64,000 nucleotides of DNA from Epichloe hybrida (lineage: Eukaryota > Ascomycota > Sordariomycetes > Hypocreales > Clavicipitaceae). This document shows positions 10,245 to 21,749 of this stretch, one piece after another (within the stretch, counting starts at the first letter, position 1; the number at the start of each line of letters is the position of its first letter). The stretch lies in contig JAFEKR010000006.1 in the NCBI GenBank assembly GCA_019022495.1, positions 2,914,001 through 2,978,000 of the forward strand, written 5' to 3'. The notes under the pieces were generated by a model. It worked only from the letters and a program-made list of their open reading frames with translations, was not told where the DNA came from and searched no databases. The position numbers were made by a program, and so were the translations under genes.

Positions 10245-11330
10245 CGTATCGTTGTGCTCTGTTTCAAAGGGACTTGAGTGGAGTGGCGGGGTCGTCGGGG
10301 GTGCCCGTGCCGGTGAGTGAGGGTTCTCATCGCGCGCCACCGGCAAGGAGAACCAGCTCCATGCTACGAAACTACGAGTCGCCGTCGGTAGTTTGCTTAT
10401 TGGAATTCAACTTGCAAAAGGGGGTGCCCGCCACCAACTTGATTGTTTCACAGCACTGCACAACGCGGAAATTCGACTCTTCAACATGCTCTCTCACAAC
10501 TGCTGCCATCTCTTATTCATTCATCAAACGTACAGCAGTCTATCGATGGCATTCCCAGAAGCTCCAGACCGAATGCATACGCAAACAAGAAAGAAAAAAA
10601 ATCATGGCGCATCTCGTGTGGCTCATAGCTGATTCAGCATACATCGTCCGCCAACGCAATACACGACAACAAAAGCCTGCAGGCCTGCAGGCCTCCTTTT
10701 GCCAACTTCATGCATGCAAGACAGCAGCCATCATCAGCTCTCTGCTTGTTACACCTCAAAGACCGCAAACCTTGATGAGCCTTGGTGCTCAACTTTCAAA
10801 CCAAGATCCCTTGACGCCAGCTCATGTATGACCTTTGAACCCTTGAGCCATGTGGTAAATCTCAAAACCAACCTCCGGGCTCACCCAGAACACAAATTCC
10901 AATTCCAATTCCAATTCCAATTCCAATTCCAATTGTGCTTTTTCCAGTTTGGATTTCAATCTCAATCTCATTTGCTTTCCGTCTGTTTCTGAGCAAGTTT
11001 CTGTATCAAAATGCTTCGTGCAGCTAAATATCCGAAACGCCGTAGGAAATCAAAGCCAAAGTCAAATTAGAGGCTTCACATGTTCCGGATAAGGAAGAAA
11101 AAAAAAAACCCCTCGTCACCGTCACCGTCGCCGTCACCAGGCTGTAAAATTCGAGTGTGTGTCAAGTCGCGCCAGGGGGAAAGTCGCAAGCTTTCTTCAG
11201 CCGTGGGGCTATTCGAGCATCTCTCTGTGCGTTCTCTGTAATGTCCATGTTTCCTGGAATGTCTTCATCTTTAGTCATCGTATTGTGCCGGCAGGGATTC
11301 CTTCATCCGGCTTCTCGGCATATGCAGGAA
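10245..11330. other. Intergenic region with hexamer repeat
   Basis: This holds the zeta-like gene promoter and the atg1 3' flank. A (TTCCAA)n run at 10896-10934 and a GCCTGCAG duplication at about 10676-10695 are present. No coding sequence was recognised. Confidence 0.5.
10896..10934. repeat. (TTCCAA)n microsatellite
   Basis: Six or so head-to-tail copies of the hexamer TTCCAA, followed by TTCCAGTTTGG. It is intergenic. Confidence 0.9.
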
Positions 11331-14300
11331 TCACGCCGAACCATGCGATGGTACGCTACGCGGTGTAACGTCGCCACTTCGTCGACGTGCAGCTTGCAGC
11401 TGTGCGTGGTGTTCCTTGGTGTTGGCGTCGGCAATCATTCTCTGCTTCTTCGCCACCGCAGCAAGGCGGCCCCTGATCATTTTGATCACTGTGTACGTCA
11501 ACGGGTTAATTGAATGTGCTCTCCAAAATCGACACTTGTACGGAATTATGCTCGTTCAACTTACTTTTCCGAACGTGAGCCTCCTCATCGCCATCCAAAT
11601 CACTGCTAGACTCCCTGGGCAAGCTCCTGGCCGGCTCTCTGCCAGAAGACAGTCGTCGGGCAACCCCATCATCGTCGGTATCCAGCACCGCCTCAAGCAT
11701 TCGAATTGCCGTGACATAAGATATTCTGCAACCCGGCAGATTGTCGTTTGTCACCTCGTCAATCGCAGCTGCGCGACTCATTTCGAGGGCACGATCATAC
11801 ATCAGCTTCTCGGCGCTGATACCCGGCGTCAGATATACGTGTTTTGCTGTAGACGCCGAAGAAGACAGAGAGTCGGTTCCCTGGTCAGAAGGATGACTCG
11901 GGTGGTCTTCTGGCAGCATCCTTTGCGCTTCCAGCAGCTTCATGCGGACAATCTCAGACTTCTCCAAAACTTCGTTGAAACGCTGTCGCACCCATTGTAC
12001 AATTGCATTGATGCTTTGGGTGACGTTTTCGGAGACTGCCGCCGAGACGCCGCTGCCACCATCTGCCCGGCTCTTCTTGGACCACCACATGCTGGCAAGG
12101 TCCATGGCCTGAGCGAGCAAGGTAAGGGACTTGACGTAGAGAACCAGCGCTTCCTCAGAAAGAGATACGACGGCCTCAACGGTGAGGCCTTCCTCATCTT
12201 GGGAAAGCTGATCGATGCCAACACCACCAAGACCGTGATCCATTGAAGGGGCAAGAGGAACCAGCTGCTTGTATTTGACTTCGGCAAAGCCGTAAACACA
12301 ATCGCTTCTTTCGGCATACTCTGCCATGATGTCCTTTGTCCTGACGTCCTCATCCGCCGACAGCGAACTCTTACCGTCTCCGATAAGACTGCCAGGGGAT
12401 GATGGCGTTGGGTACGCTGGGAAAGGTTGGTACATGGGAGGGGAGTGACCCTTGCCACGGACCGGGGCAACCTTGAAGCCAAACAGGCGCAGACTGGCGT
12501 CTTGGATCGCCTTGGAGATGGCGCTGGACGCTGAGCTGGGACTAGCAGAAAGCGTCTTTTCGTACGAAGACCTGCGGTCATGGACGACACGACCTTGGGC
12601 GACAAGGGCGGTTCGGGAGGTGGGCGTCGGGATGGCGCCGGTCGTGGACGTCGGAGCCCCTTGTTGCGTGCTTCGACGTACCATCTGTGCCGAGCGTGGT
12701 CCTGACCCTTGGCCGGCCAGCTTCTCGTTGGCGGCCAGCTCATCTGCCAGTGCGTTGACCTCAACATGTCTACGTTCGACTACAACGTAGTCTCTCTCGA
12801 ACATGACCTCTTGTGCCGCCTTTTCAGCTTCACTGAGCGGCTTGCTGCTCGATGACTGCCTCAAAACACGGGGCGATGAATCCTGAGATGGGTGGCTCTG
12901 CGGCACCATGTGCTCCCGAGATGCTCGATCCGTGACGCGAGGGTGATTTGGCATGGAAACGGTATGATGTGGTGAGGGTCGCCGAATACCCAGACCAGCT
13001 CCGACATCCCGAGGAGAGCTTCCGGGTCGCTGGATATCCGTTGAGTGTCTTCTGCTGTGTCGACCATCGCCTGGGCTGCCCAATGGTGGCGACCGCGGCG
13101 CCGCTTCGCGTGAGCAAGACCCAATCGCTCCAGCATCTCTTGGGGCAACTGAACTTGGGTGACGAGTCTGGACAGCTCCAGGAGACGGTGGATACTCCTC
13201 TCCCTGAGGGATGGGCTGTAACTCTCTCTTGGGTTGTTTCGGAATATCGTCCTCAACAAGACCTGGGATGTCGCGTGTAATGACGGGATGAGCGAAGAAA
13301 TTCTCAAAACTAAGACGCTCGACAGGGCTTCGTTTCAACAGACTGCGGACAAGACTTTTAATCTCGGAGCTGATGATGACTTCCCTGGGAAACTTGATGA
13401 CGTCCTCGGCAGCCTCTATCTTGCGCAGGAGTTCAACATGGTTTCGTGCTCGGAAGGGCGGGCGACCCGTCACCATCTCGTACAGAACAGTCCCTACCGA
13501 CCACAAATCGGCCTTGGCATCATATCGCTCATAACGAAGAATCTCCGGAGCCATGTATAAAGGTGAGCCACAGAGCGTATCAGCCAGCGAGGTGGAAGGC
13601 AAGACTCTTGCGAATCCGAAATCGGCAAGCTTGAGCATGGGCAACGACGCCAGACCAGCGACGGGTATCAGAGAGTCTTGACTGGCTGACATTATGGGTA
13701 GATTTTTGTGGTCCCTGAAGGCCTGGGATGGGAGAAGGAGGAGATTTTGGGGCTTCACGTCTCTGTGAACATAATTCTTGCTCCGTAAGAATTCCAAGGC
13801 ACTCGCCAGCTGCTTCAAAAAATGGCGTATGACCACTTCGTGAAGACCGGAATTCGGCGCACTGGGATACTTGCGAGCCATGTCGTGGGTAGCAGGGTGT
13901 GTCGATAGCTTGTCTCTTTTTTTAATGAAAAAGGACAAATCACCCAACTCACAATATTCCATAATCAGATTGATGTGAGTGGATGATTCGAGACAGTCGT
14001 GTAGTGCAACAATGTGAGGATGTCGTAGTGTCTTCAAGATCTGGATCTCTCCGTAAAGGTTCTCTCTCAGCTTCTTGTTTAGCCGTTCGAGTTCGACAGA
14101 TTTAACGGCCACGGCTGCTTTTGACTCCTGCATTCACACAGACAAGACATTAGCATCCGTCCTAGCACTCAAGTGCACAACGCGTTGACGTGTTCATCGA
14201 ATAGACATGCGGCATATTTCAGGGCCATGAAGAGCCATGGCAACGCACCTTGTGCCAGCCCATGTATACTTGGGCAAAGCTGCCTTTGCCAATTTCCTTG

Positions 14301-14377
14301 TCGACGATGAATTGGCCGATAGCCCGTCCGTTGGATCGCCTTGAGCCGGAAGACGGCCCATCTTGACGGCTCGCCAT
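11331..14377 (-). CDS. ATG1: Autophagy-initiating serine/threonine kinase Atg1
   Basis: Three exons (14377-14249, 14127-11565, 11488-11331) give 949 aa. The introns are 121 bp and 76 bp (GTAAGT...CACAG). Exon 1 supplies the P-loop ([16 protein letters not shown], residues 28-43), and exon 2 supplies Lys52, HRDVKPQN (164-171), DFGFA (212-216) and [10 protein letters not shown] long Ser/Pro-rich linker follows, then the C-terminal MIT-type region that binds Atg13. The third exon is easily missed because exon 2 reads into a stop 20 codons after its donor. Its product MIKMIRGRL...PSHGSA is the usual C-terminus of fungal Atg1. Atg1 drives phagophore formation and cytoplasm-to-vacuole transport. 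The length is normal for the family. Confidence 0.95.
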
Positions 14378-16418
14378 GGCTTCCCGACGAGCTTGTCGAT
14401 GACAGGAAGCTAGCTGAAGACGGGGTGAGCCCGTGGGCCTACAAGAAACGAGGATCGGATCGAGCGGTTGGAGTCGTCATGTAGACAGTTTGGATTTCGC
14501 TTCGGAAAGACGATTTAAGAACTGAGCTGAGGAAATTGATGAGGGGACGGCCTAGGAGATGGGAGAAGGATTCGAACAACAGGAAGGCAGAGACAGGACG
14601 TGCTGAAGGCAACAGGGTGAGTAAGCGGGCGTGATGGGGAGTGGCCGGGGGATGTTGAAGATGCTCTAAGTGGCGGCAGATTTCCGATAGGCCAAACAAA
14701 GGCCAGAGCTGCTAGGCAGGCAGGCTGTTAGTGCACGGCGACAGAAGTGTGCTAATAACCGAGAAAGGGTGGCGTCTGAGAAAAAAAAAGACTATATGAT
14801 CAAAACCCAGAGGAAATAATAACGAGAGATGAGAAGGCAACTTTGCTCTTCGTGGAGGCGCTTTTTTGTAGAAATAGCGTCTGCGATGCTCGGGGATCTT
14901 GGGTCTGGGTCTGGGTCTGGGGGAGGTGACCAACACTGAGACGCCGACGATTTTTAACGATGACGGCGCCTAGACGCAAAGCAGAAGTCAAGCGTGCAGG
15001 CAAGTCGAGCTTTGTGCAAGGGGTCTGTCTGTCTGTATTGCTGAGCAGAGAGATGTCTTCCTGGACGTCGAAACTAAGGGTAAAGGCACATCTTGATGTC
15101 GTTTGCCGAGAGACGGAGAAACAAGATGACAAGATGACAAGGTGACAAGGTGACAAGATGGACGAGGGGTCCAATGTTGGATGTCGCGGGTGAGAGCAGA
15201 TAAGAACGAGATAGTGGGCGCGTGAAGGGACAACAAGGATAGCAGCTGGAAGGCAGCGATCCACTTTGAGACTACTGTATGTATGTGAGAGAAGTGAGAG
15301 AAGTGACTGACTGGGTGGGCGGACGAGAGCTTTGTTTGAATGGCGGAAAGTACAAGCACGAGCACGAGCACGAGCAGAAAACTGGAGACTGGAGACGAGA
15401 CTGGAGACGAGACTGGAGACTTGTGGACTGGAGACTTGTGGACTGGAAGGATGGGGTGGATAAAAGCGCTGGTGCGAATTGGACGACACGAGGATGCAGA
15501 ATACCCACACTGACATCTACGGATCCGTACGAATTACAGTGGCAGGCAAAGAAGCTTGAATCAAGATGACGGGTACGGAGTAAAGAGAAGGGAGGAAGAA
15601 GAGAGTTGTGCGATTTGATGGGGGACGGACAGAAGCGTTGCTGTGAGGGGACGTGGCCGGGTGGTGGTCATTTTGCTCGGTACTTGGTTAGGCTGGGGGG
15701 GGCGCATTGGACGGGCATTTGGAGACAACGGGGCCAACCAGAATGCGCTCGTGACAGGTTGTGGCTCCATGGAGGAATCACATTAAGTATTATTTATTAG
15801 TAATAACCGACTTGCGTTGTCACTATGCATTCAGGGTCGAATCGCGCCTCACTGCCTCCCGTGGTCCGTGGACAACGACCTTGGAGCTTGCTTGCTCCCT
15901 GACAAGCAAGCCATTGCGACTTCGCATTGTTGCTGCGGCACATACAACTCTTTAATCAAGGATTATTATAAGCTTACTGTGTAATAGCTAGTATCTATTA
16001 GGAGCATACCTTACATACATATGTATGTAGCAGAGTTCTCGTGGATCACACCCTATGTAATCCGTAAACATGTCGTAAAGTTTGTCCCGGCCTTCAATAT
16101 CCACTTGCGCAAGCCGTCGTGGGCATCAACCCTCTTCAGAAATCTGGCGCCATCCCGCCCCGTGCTGACATCACCACTAGCATCATCTCTCGCCACAGCC
16201 TGCCACAGCTTGCCACAGCTTGCCACAAGAGGTCTTCACGAGTCAATCAATATACTCCACTCCGTACCCGTGGGCCGTGGCACACCCTCAGTCACCCCAG
16301 AGCTGCCCCGCCAGCGAGTCGTGCCAACCTCACCTCGTCAACGTCAACATCATAGACGTCGCTTTCAACCACACAAACGATAATTTAAAAAAAAAAAAAA
16401 AGAAGGAAGAGGACCACC
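14378..16418. other. Long divergent interval atg1 / dephospho-CoA kinase, with short tandem repeats
   Basis: About 2 kb lie between divergent start codons. The atg1 side is pyrimidine-rich on the minus strand and may be a long 5' leader. Repeats include a GATGACAAG-like run (15120-15160), GAGCAC units (15355-15375) and CTGGAGACGAGA units (15382-15450). The 15784-16030 part is AT-rich and holds an 18-bp perfect palindrome TACATACATATGTATGTA at 16012-16029. A GCCACAGCTT duplication is at about 16195-16228. An A-run lies just before the CoA kinase start. No gene was recognised. Confidence 0.5.
15382..15450. repeat. Imperfect CTGGAGAC-based tandem repeat
   Basis: Units CTGGAGACGAGA and CTGGAGACTTGTGGA are repeated in direct orientation in the atg1 upstream region. 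Confidence 0.8.
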
Positions 16419-17243
16419 ATGCTCCTGATAGGCCTGACCGGGTCCATCGCGACTGGAAAGTCCACCGTATCCTCTCTGCTCCAATCCCCGCCCCACCAGC
16501 TCCCTATTGTCGACGCCGACGTCATCGCACGTGAAGTCGTCGCGCCCGGCACAGCAGGCTACGCCGCCATCGTGAAGCACTTTGCGCCAACGACGCCAGA
16601 TCTCCTCGTCGAGCCGTCAGACGCAATGCCCCAGGACGGACCCGACGGCAAGGGACGGCCCCTGAACAGAACTGCGCTAGGGAAGCGCGTCTTCGGCGAC
16701 AGCCCTGCGCTGCAAAAGGACAGGGCGGTGCTGAACAGCATCGTGCACCCTGCTGTGCGGAAGGAGTTGTTTAAGAGGGTCGTGGGGTGCTATCTACGCG
16801 GTCACTGGGCGGTCGTGCTGGACATCCCGCTGCTGTTCGAGAGCAAGCTCGACAGGTTCTGCGGCACGACCATGGTCGTGGCAGTGAGCGATCCCGAGAT
16901 CCAGATGAGGCGCTTGATGGAGAGGGACGGGCACCTGAGCAGGGAGGATGCGGAGAACAGGGTCAAGAGCCAGACGGACGTGAGGATCAAGGCACAGAGG
17001 TGTGCTGAGCGCGGGGAGGGAAACGGCGTGGTCTTGTGGAACGATGGGTCTAGGGACGAGCTGGCGGCCAGGTTGGACGAGGCTATGCGGAAGCTGAGGA
17101 AGTCGAGTCCCGATTGGTGGTCGTGGGTGTTGTTGGGGTGTCCGCCGTTGGCCGTCGTGGTTTCGGCGTGGAGGATTTGGCAGAATACGAGGATGAGTAG
17201 GCGATGGGAGAAGTCACAGATGGATGCGAAGGCCAAGTTGTGA
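16419..17243 (+). CDS. CAB5: Dephospho-CoA kinase
   Basis: A single exon of 274 aa; the ATG at 16419 is in a good fungal context (ACCACC just before it). It begins MLLIGLTGSIATGKST, a Walker A motif at residues 8-16. DADVIAREVV, the LVHP-like IVHPAVRK, the lid-region Arg pairs (MRRLMERDG) and VVLDIPLLFE follow, all CoaE family features. The enzyme phosphorylates the 3'-OH of dephospho-CoA, the last step of CoA synthesis. A hydrophobic C-terminal segment (about 233-253, WWSWVLLGCPPLAVVVSAW) predicts a tail anchor, known for eukaryotic Cab5-type enzymes linked to mitochondria or ER. An A-run of about 17 precedes the start within the leader. Confidence 0.93.
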   Translation: MLLIGLTGSIATGKSTVSSLLQSPPHQLPIVDADVIAREVVAPGTAGYAAIVKHFAPTTPDLLVEPSDAMPQDGPDGKGRPLNRTALGKRVFGDSPALQKDRAVLNSIVHPAVRKELFKRVVGCYLRGHWAVVLDIPLLFESKLDRFCGTTMVVAVSDPEIQMRRLMERDGHLSREDAENRVKSQTDVRIKAQRCAERGEGNGVVLWNDGSRDELAARLDEAMRKLRKSSPDWWSWVLLGCPPLAVVVSAWRIWQNTRMSRRWEKSQMDAKAKL

Positions 17244-19021
17244 ATGATTGTGAATTGGCTTGGGCTTGGGCTTGTGTTTTATTTTGGCATCTCAATCAAG
17301 TTAGGAGGTTTTCATTTTCATTTTATTTCAAGTCTTGGGGCGGAGACTATAATGTGCTGGTCTAACCTGCACTGGGACGTCCAAATGGTCTATATAATCG
17401 CACGTGGTTAGAGGCACGCGATGACCAAAAGAAGTGGGTTGTGGCACGATTTTAGTAATATGGACGGGCGGGGCCACGGATAAGGTTTTCTGGAAGAGCA
17501 GCAACCGCAGCAACCTTGGTCACCAACAAACAAACCGCGACCGCGACCTGCACTGCACCCTTCCGTCCCCTCCTGCTTTCTTTGTCTAGGTCTTTCAGGA
17601 AAATATATAGGGTATTAAAGCTAGGGACTATATTTCTTTATAATTCAAGGAACTTATTCATCCTAGCCCTTCTCTCATTCATTTCCTGTCCAAATATCCC
17701 ATTAGCTCAATTCCCCGTGTCATGTACTCCGTAGATTTGTAAAATAATTCAGGGCATATACTCCATATTGCAGCCTGTACATGTAATTAGGACCAAGAAC
17801 GGTCCGCCTCGGCCTACCACACCACGTGGAACAAACAATCCACCCTACGGACTACGCCGTAACTTTAATCAGCAACCACGATGCATGGGGAGCTGCACTT
17901 GTTCGTCGCGATGCCATACATAATACTTTTGCATGTCATACTTGCCATGTTCTGCGCAAAAGTTCAATCCGATTCCACCGCAGCTGACTGAGAGTTCGCA
18001 TATTTAGTCTGACCACGCCCCCACGGTAAAGAACCTGACCCATCCTACGGAGCAGTAATGTACATACACATATGTATGCTGGCCTAATGATGACCATGCT
18101 AATCCTAATCAATAATGGGAAGGTCTTCCTGACCGTCAAATCGTATCCACATCGTACACCGTACGGAGTGCAGTCTGGAAATACTCCGTACGTGGCCGCT
18201 TGTCGGGTCGGAGAGGGGAGTCGGGTGGCCGACCACGGGTTATTAAAAAGACTGCTCTGGATGTGTTTGGATGCGAGTTCCTCGCAACGTTTGTTTTCAC
18301 TCCTTTTATGCAGCGTGCTGTAACTGGCTGCTTGTTTCTGGTCGTTCCCTGGACATGTCCATCGACTGCGGCGGTTCTGAGAATCAGGGATTGACGAGGT
18401 CTGCCCTGTCGTTTCCTACCCCAGAGTTGGACGGGTGTGCAGACTTGATCACGGGCTTTCCTTGTCTTCCATGACACGACACGACAAACATGCATGCATG
18501 CGTGCACTACACGACATGACTGATGCACAAAAAAACATATACGTTCTATGGAAGCAGCCTCACTATCCAAGTTCTTCCTCCAATACGCTACATCATGAGG
18601 TCCCAATACCACGCCCGAAAAAAAAACAGATATTCAACGCCGACGCGCCAGTCTGGAGACACCTCGATTACTTCGCCGACGCTTCTGATTCGGTAGTACA
18701 TGTCAATGCTCCATACAGGACTGGGCATTTCCCCGGTTTCCCATTGCGCCCTTCATGATGCCATATAGCCGTGGCCGGCAATCTATGAAGGCCACGACCC
18801 CTGTCCTGTTTTCAGGCCAGAGGGGGTATCTGTGGTATGACAAAAAAAGAACAAGGAAAAAAAAAAAAAGAACCAAAACGAGAAAGGGGGAAAGAAAGAA
18901 CCATCATCATAATCATGATATCCAGGTCCGCCTTTTTCTTTTGCTGACATGCTCATCAAATACTACAATTTGCTCTCTTGCGCCACTAGGTACGCAGTTT
19001 CTTTCTGGAAGTGGTCATCGT
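17244..19021. other. Intergenic region, no gene recognised
   Basis: This lies between convergent CAB5 and the ornithine aminotransferase gene. It is AT-rich at 17590-17800 and contains three TACTCCGTA/TACGGAGT motifs (17725, 18162, 18182). Purine-rich A/G runs occur at 18841-18900. Open frames in this interval overlap on both strands and show no domain. Confidence 0.5.
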
Positions 19022-20557
19022 TTAATGACCTCCGGACTTCTCAACGGTGGGAAGCTCCTGGATGGCTGCCGTGATGATGTTCAGACCCTTGCGGAGCTCA
19101 GCCTCGGTGATGACCAGAGGAGGGGCAAATCGAATGATATCGCCGTGGGTAGGTTTGGCCTGCCGCAAGACGCGCTGGTTAGATGCTTATCGTGACGCTG
19201 GACTAAGCACGTTGAAGACTGTTGGAACTTGAACTTACTAAAAGACCCTTCTTCTTTAGGAGCATGCAAAGATCCCACGCAGTACGGCCAGAGGCTGCGG
19301 ACTCATCAATGACAATGGCATTGAGAAGACCCTTGCCACGAATAGTCTTGATGATGGGAGACTTGAGAGCCGCAAGGCTGTCCCGGAACAGGTTGCCCAG
19401 ACGTTCAGCGTTGGCAATCATGTTCTCTTCCTCAATGAGCTCCAGAGCTCGGATGGAAACGGCGCAGCCCAGAGGATTACCTCCGTAGGTTGATCCGTGA
19501 GTGCCGGGCTCTACAACCAACATGACCTCCTTGCTGCCCATGACAGCACTGACGGGATACATGCCACCGGAAATAGCTTTGCCCAAGGTAACCATGTCGG
19601 GCTTGATGCCGGACCATTCGGATGCGAGCATTCGGCCAGTTCGTCCAATGCCGGTCTGAATTTCGTCGCAGATGAGGAGCACATTGTGCTTCTTGCAGAG
19701 AGCATGGACCTTGGCGAGGTAGTCCTCGTCTGGTACGACCACACCAGCCTCTCCCTGGATGGGCTCGACAAGAAAGGCAGCAGTGTTCTTGCCATGGGCC
19801 TCAAGAACCTCGTCAAGGTCGGCGACGTTGTTGAAGCGAATTGGTTTGCCCGTTGCAGGGCAAATGGCGCCAATGTTGGGAATGTAAGGACCGTAGTTAT
19901 CCTTGGACTCGGGGTCGGTGGATAGAGTGATGGCCGTCATCTACCAAGGCACGCAACGCATCAGTTTGCAGCTGTAAAGAGGTCATGAATTGGGGGTTGC
20001 GTCATGCGCAGCGACAATGAAAGCCGTAAAGAGCACAACGAGGACAGGTGAGAGACTCTTACCGATCGACCGTGGAAGTTGTCGGTGACACAGAAGACGA
20101 GCGCCTTGTCCTTCTCAACGCCCTTGACCTTGTAAGCCCACTTTCGGGCAATCTTGACGGCAGTTTCGGTGGCCTCGACGCCGGTGTTCATGGGCAGAAC
20201 CATGTCGTAGCCAAAGACGTGGCGAATCTTCTCGGCCCACTTGGGGAAGACATCGTTGTAGAAAGCACGCGAGGACAGCGTCAAGCGGCTGGCCTGCTCC
20301 GTCAGGGCTCTGACAAGCTCGGGGTGGCAGTGGCCCTGATTGACAGCGCTGTAGGCAGAGAGGAAATCAAGGTACTGACGGCCCTCGGGGTCCCAGACAT
20401 TGACGCCCTTTGCCCTGGAAAAGACGACGAGAAGAGGGTGGTAGTTGTGAGCGGCGTACTCGTTTTCGGCCTTGATGGCCGCCTCTGTGGAAGTGGCGTG
20501 GTACTGCGAGTTGGCACCGGCGACCTTGGGAGCGTCGGCCTCTGCGTGGGGAGCCAT
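19022..20557 (-). CDS. CAR2: Ornithine aminotransferase
   Basis: Three exons (20557-20063, 19940-19239, 19159-19022) give 444 aa; the introns are 122 bp and 79 bp, both phase 0. It is a class-III PLP aminotransferase. It has [18 protein letters not shown] near the N-terminus, [12 protein letters not shown], the [12 protein letters not shown] aspartate motif and the Schiff-base lysine in TLGKAISGG (Lys286). [11 protein letters not shown] follows. The last exon encodes [15 protein letters not shown], which completes the active-site fold. It converts ornithine and 2-oxoglutarate to glutamate semialdehyde and glutamate, linking arginine catabolism to proline. No mitochondrial presequence is seen, as in the cytosolic yeast enzyme. 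The Gypsy element begins 367 bp upstream of its start. Confidence 0.95.
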
Positions 20558-20923
20558 TTTCAGAGCAAAGGGGATTCCAATTGAAGGCTTTGATTGTTTT
20601 GGGATGGGCCGTTGTTCTCTTTCCGATCTGATGGCAGAGATGTCAAAATGCTGCCAAGCAAAAAAATATGGTGACTTGTTGGTGGTTAATACTGAAGAGA
20701 CGTCTACGTCGGTAGAAAGTAGAATGCGAAAGACGACGGGAACCAAAAGTGGCCACTCACTGGCCACGGGTCTTGGCTGGTCTCAGTGGTCTGAGCTGGG
20801 CCCGAGAGGGGTGCCTGGGTAATAGTATTCCTGCTGCCCGCACTCCCAACCGTGCATGAGCCAAGTATTGGGGGTTTGCCCCCCGCTATTATGTGTGGTG
20901 GTGCCACACACACACCTGGGCGG
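20558..20923. promoter_or_regulatory. CAR2 upstream region cut by the retrotransposon
   Basis: This stretch of 366 bp lies between the CAR2 ATG and the left LTR. It looks like ordinary unique DNA (CA and TG dinucleotides are frequent), in sharp contrast to the element. The last four bases, GCGG, are repeated after the right LTR. Confidence 0.5.
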
Positions 20924-21039
20924 TGAAGTGGTACCAAAATTGATAGGGATAATGATAGTTATATTCCTTCAGTCTATAGTCTAGCTAAGCCCCATATAAT
21001 TATGTTTAACTATTACGTAAGCTATTATCCACCTTAATA
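20924..21039 (-). repeat. 3' LTR of the Gypsy element (left copy)
   Basis: 116 bp. Read on the minus strand it runs TATTAAGGTGG...GGTACCACTTCA; the outer TG has become TA. It aligns without gaps to 30133-30248. Confidence 0.9.
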
Positions 21040-21749
21040 GGCTAGCCTATTTTAAGATAGTGTTAACTATAATACTATAATTCTTCTAAAACACTATAAG
21101 CTATTTACCTTCTTAATTATTATTCTTTATCCCTTACTAATTCTATATCCCTTTCTCTAGATCCTAATTAGCTATATCCTATGTGTTTAGTCTTAGAGAT
21201 TATAGTCTTTCCTAGCGTAGGATATATATCTTTAGATTATTAATATAAATCTTTTAACCTTATTCTTTGCCTAAAGGTTTAATCTTATATAACACTAATA
21301 ATAACTTTCTCTTAATTATTAAAAGCTTTCCCTAGGTCTTATAAAACTTCCCTTTTAACTTATTCTCTTTATTAATTTTCTCTTATATAAGATTACTTAC
21401 TTTAAACTATTATAGTAGCTTAGAAAAATCTCCCTTATTATTTACTTTTTAAGTTTAAACTAATTCCTTTCTCTTCTCCCTTAAATTAGAGTGCTATAGA
21501 TTTATTTCTTAAACTAAGATAGAATTATTCCCTAATTCTAATAAGTCTATCTTATCTTAATTATCACTAACTCCTATGTGTTTAGTAAATAGATTAAATC
21601 CTAATATTAATATTACTAGAGTTATCCCTATGCTTAATATAAATTAATTATTTAGAATAACTATAATGCTTAGAATAGCTTAGTTTTATAAATTAAGTAA
21701 CACTTTATCCCTTTTAACCACTTACTTTATTAATTATTATTTCACTAGG

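Noticed and set aside
11506..11564. Unspliced C-terminus of Atg1
   Set aside because: A GTAAGT donor at 11564 and CACAG acceptor at 11489 restore the family C-terminus; the read-through tail does not match.
14800..15516. Long minus-strand open frame upstream of atg1
   Set aside because: Ser/Leu/Pro low complexity from short tandem repeats, no domain, overlapped by frames on both strands; more likely leader DNA.
18136..18612. Minus-strand frame between CAB5 and CAR2
   Set aside because: No domain, antisense to equally long frames, and it crosses TACGGAGT repeats.
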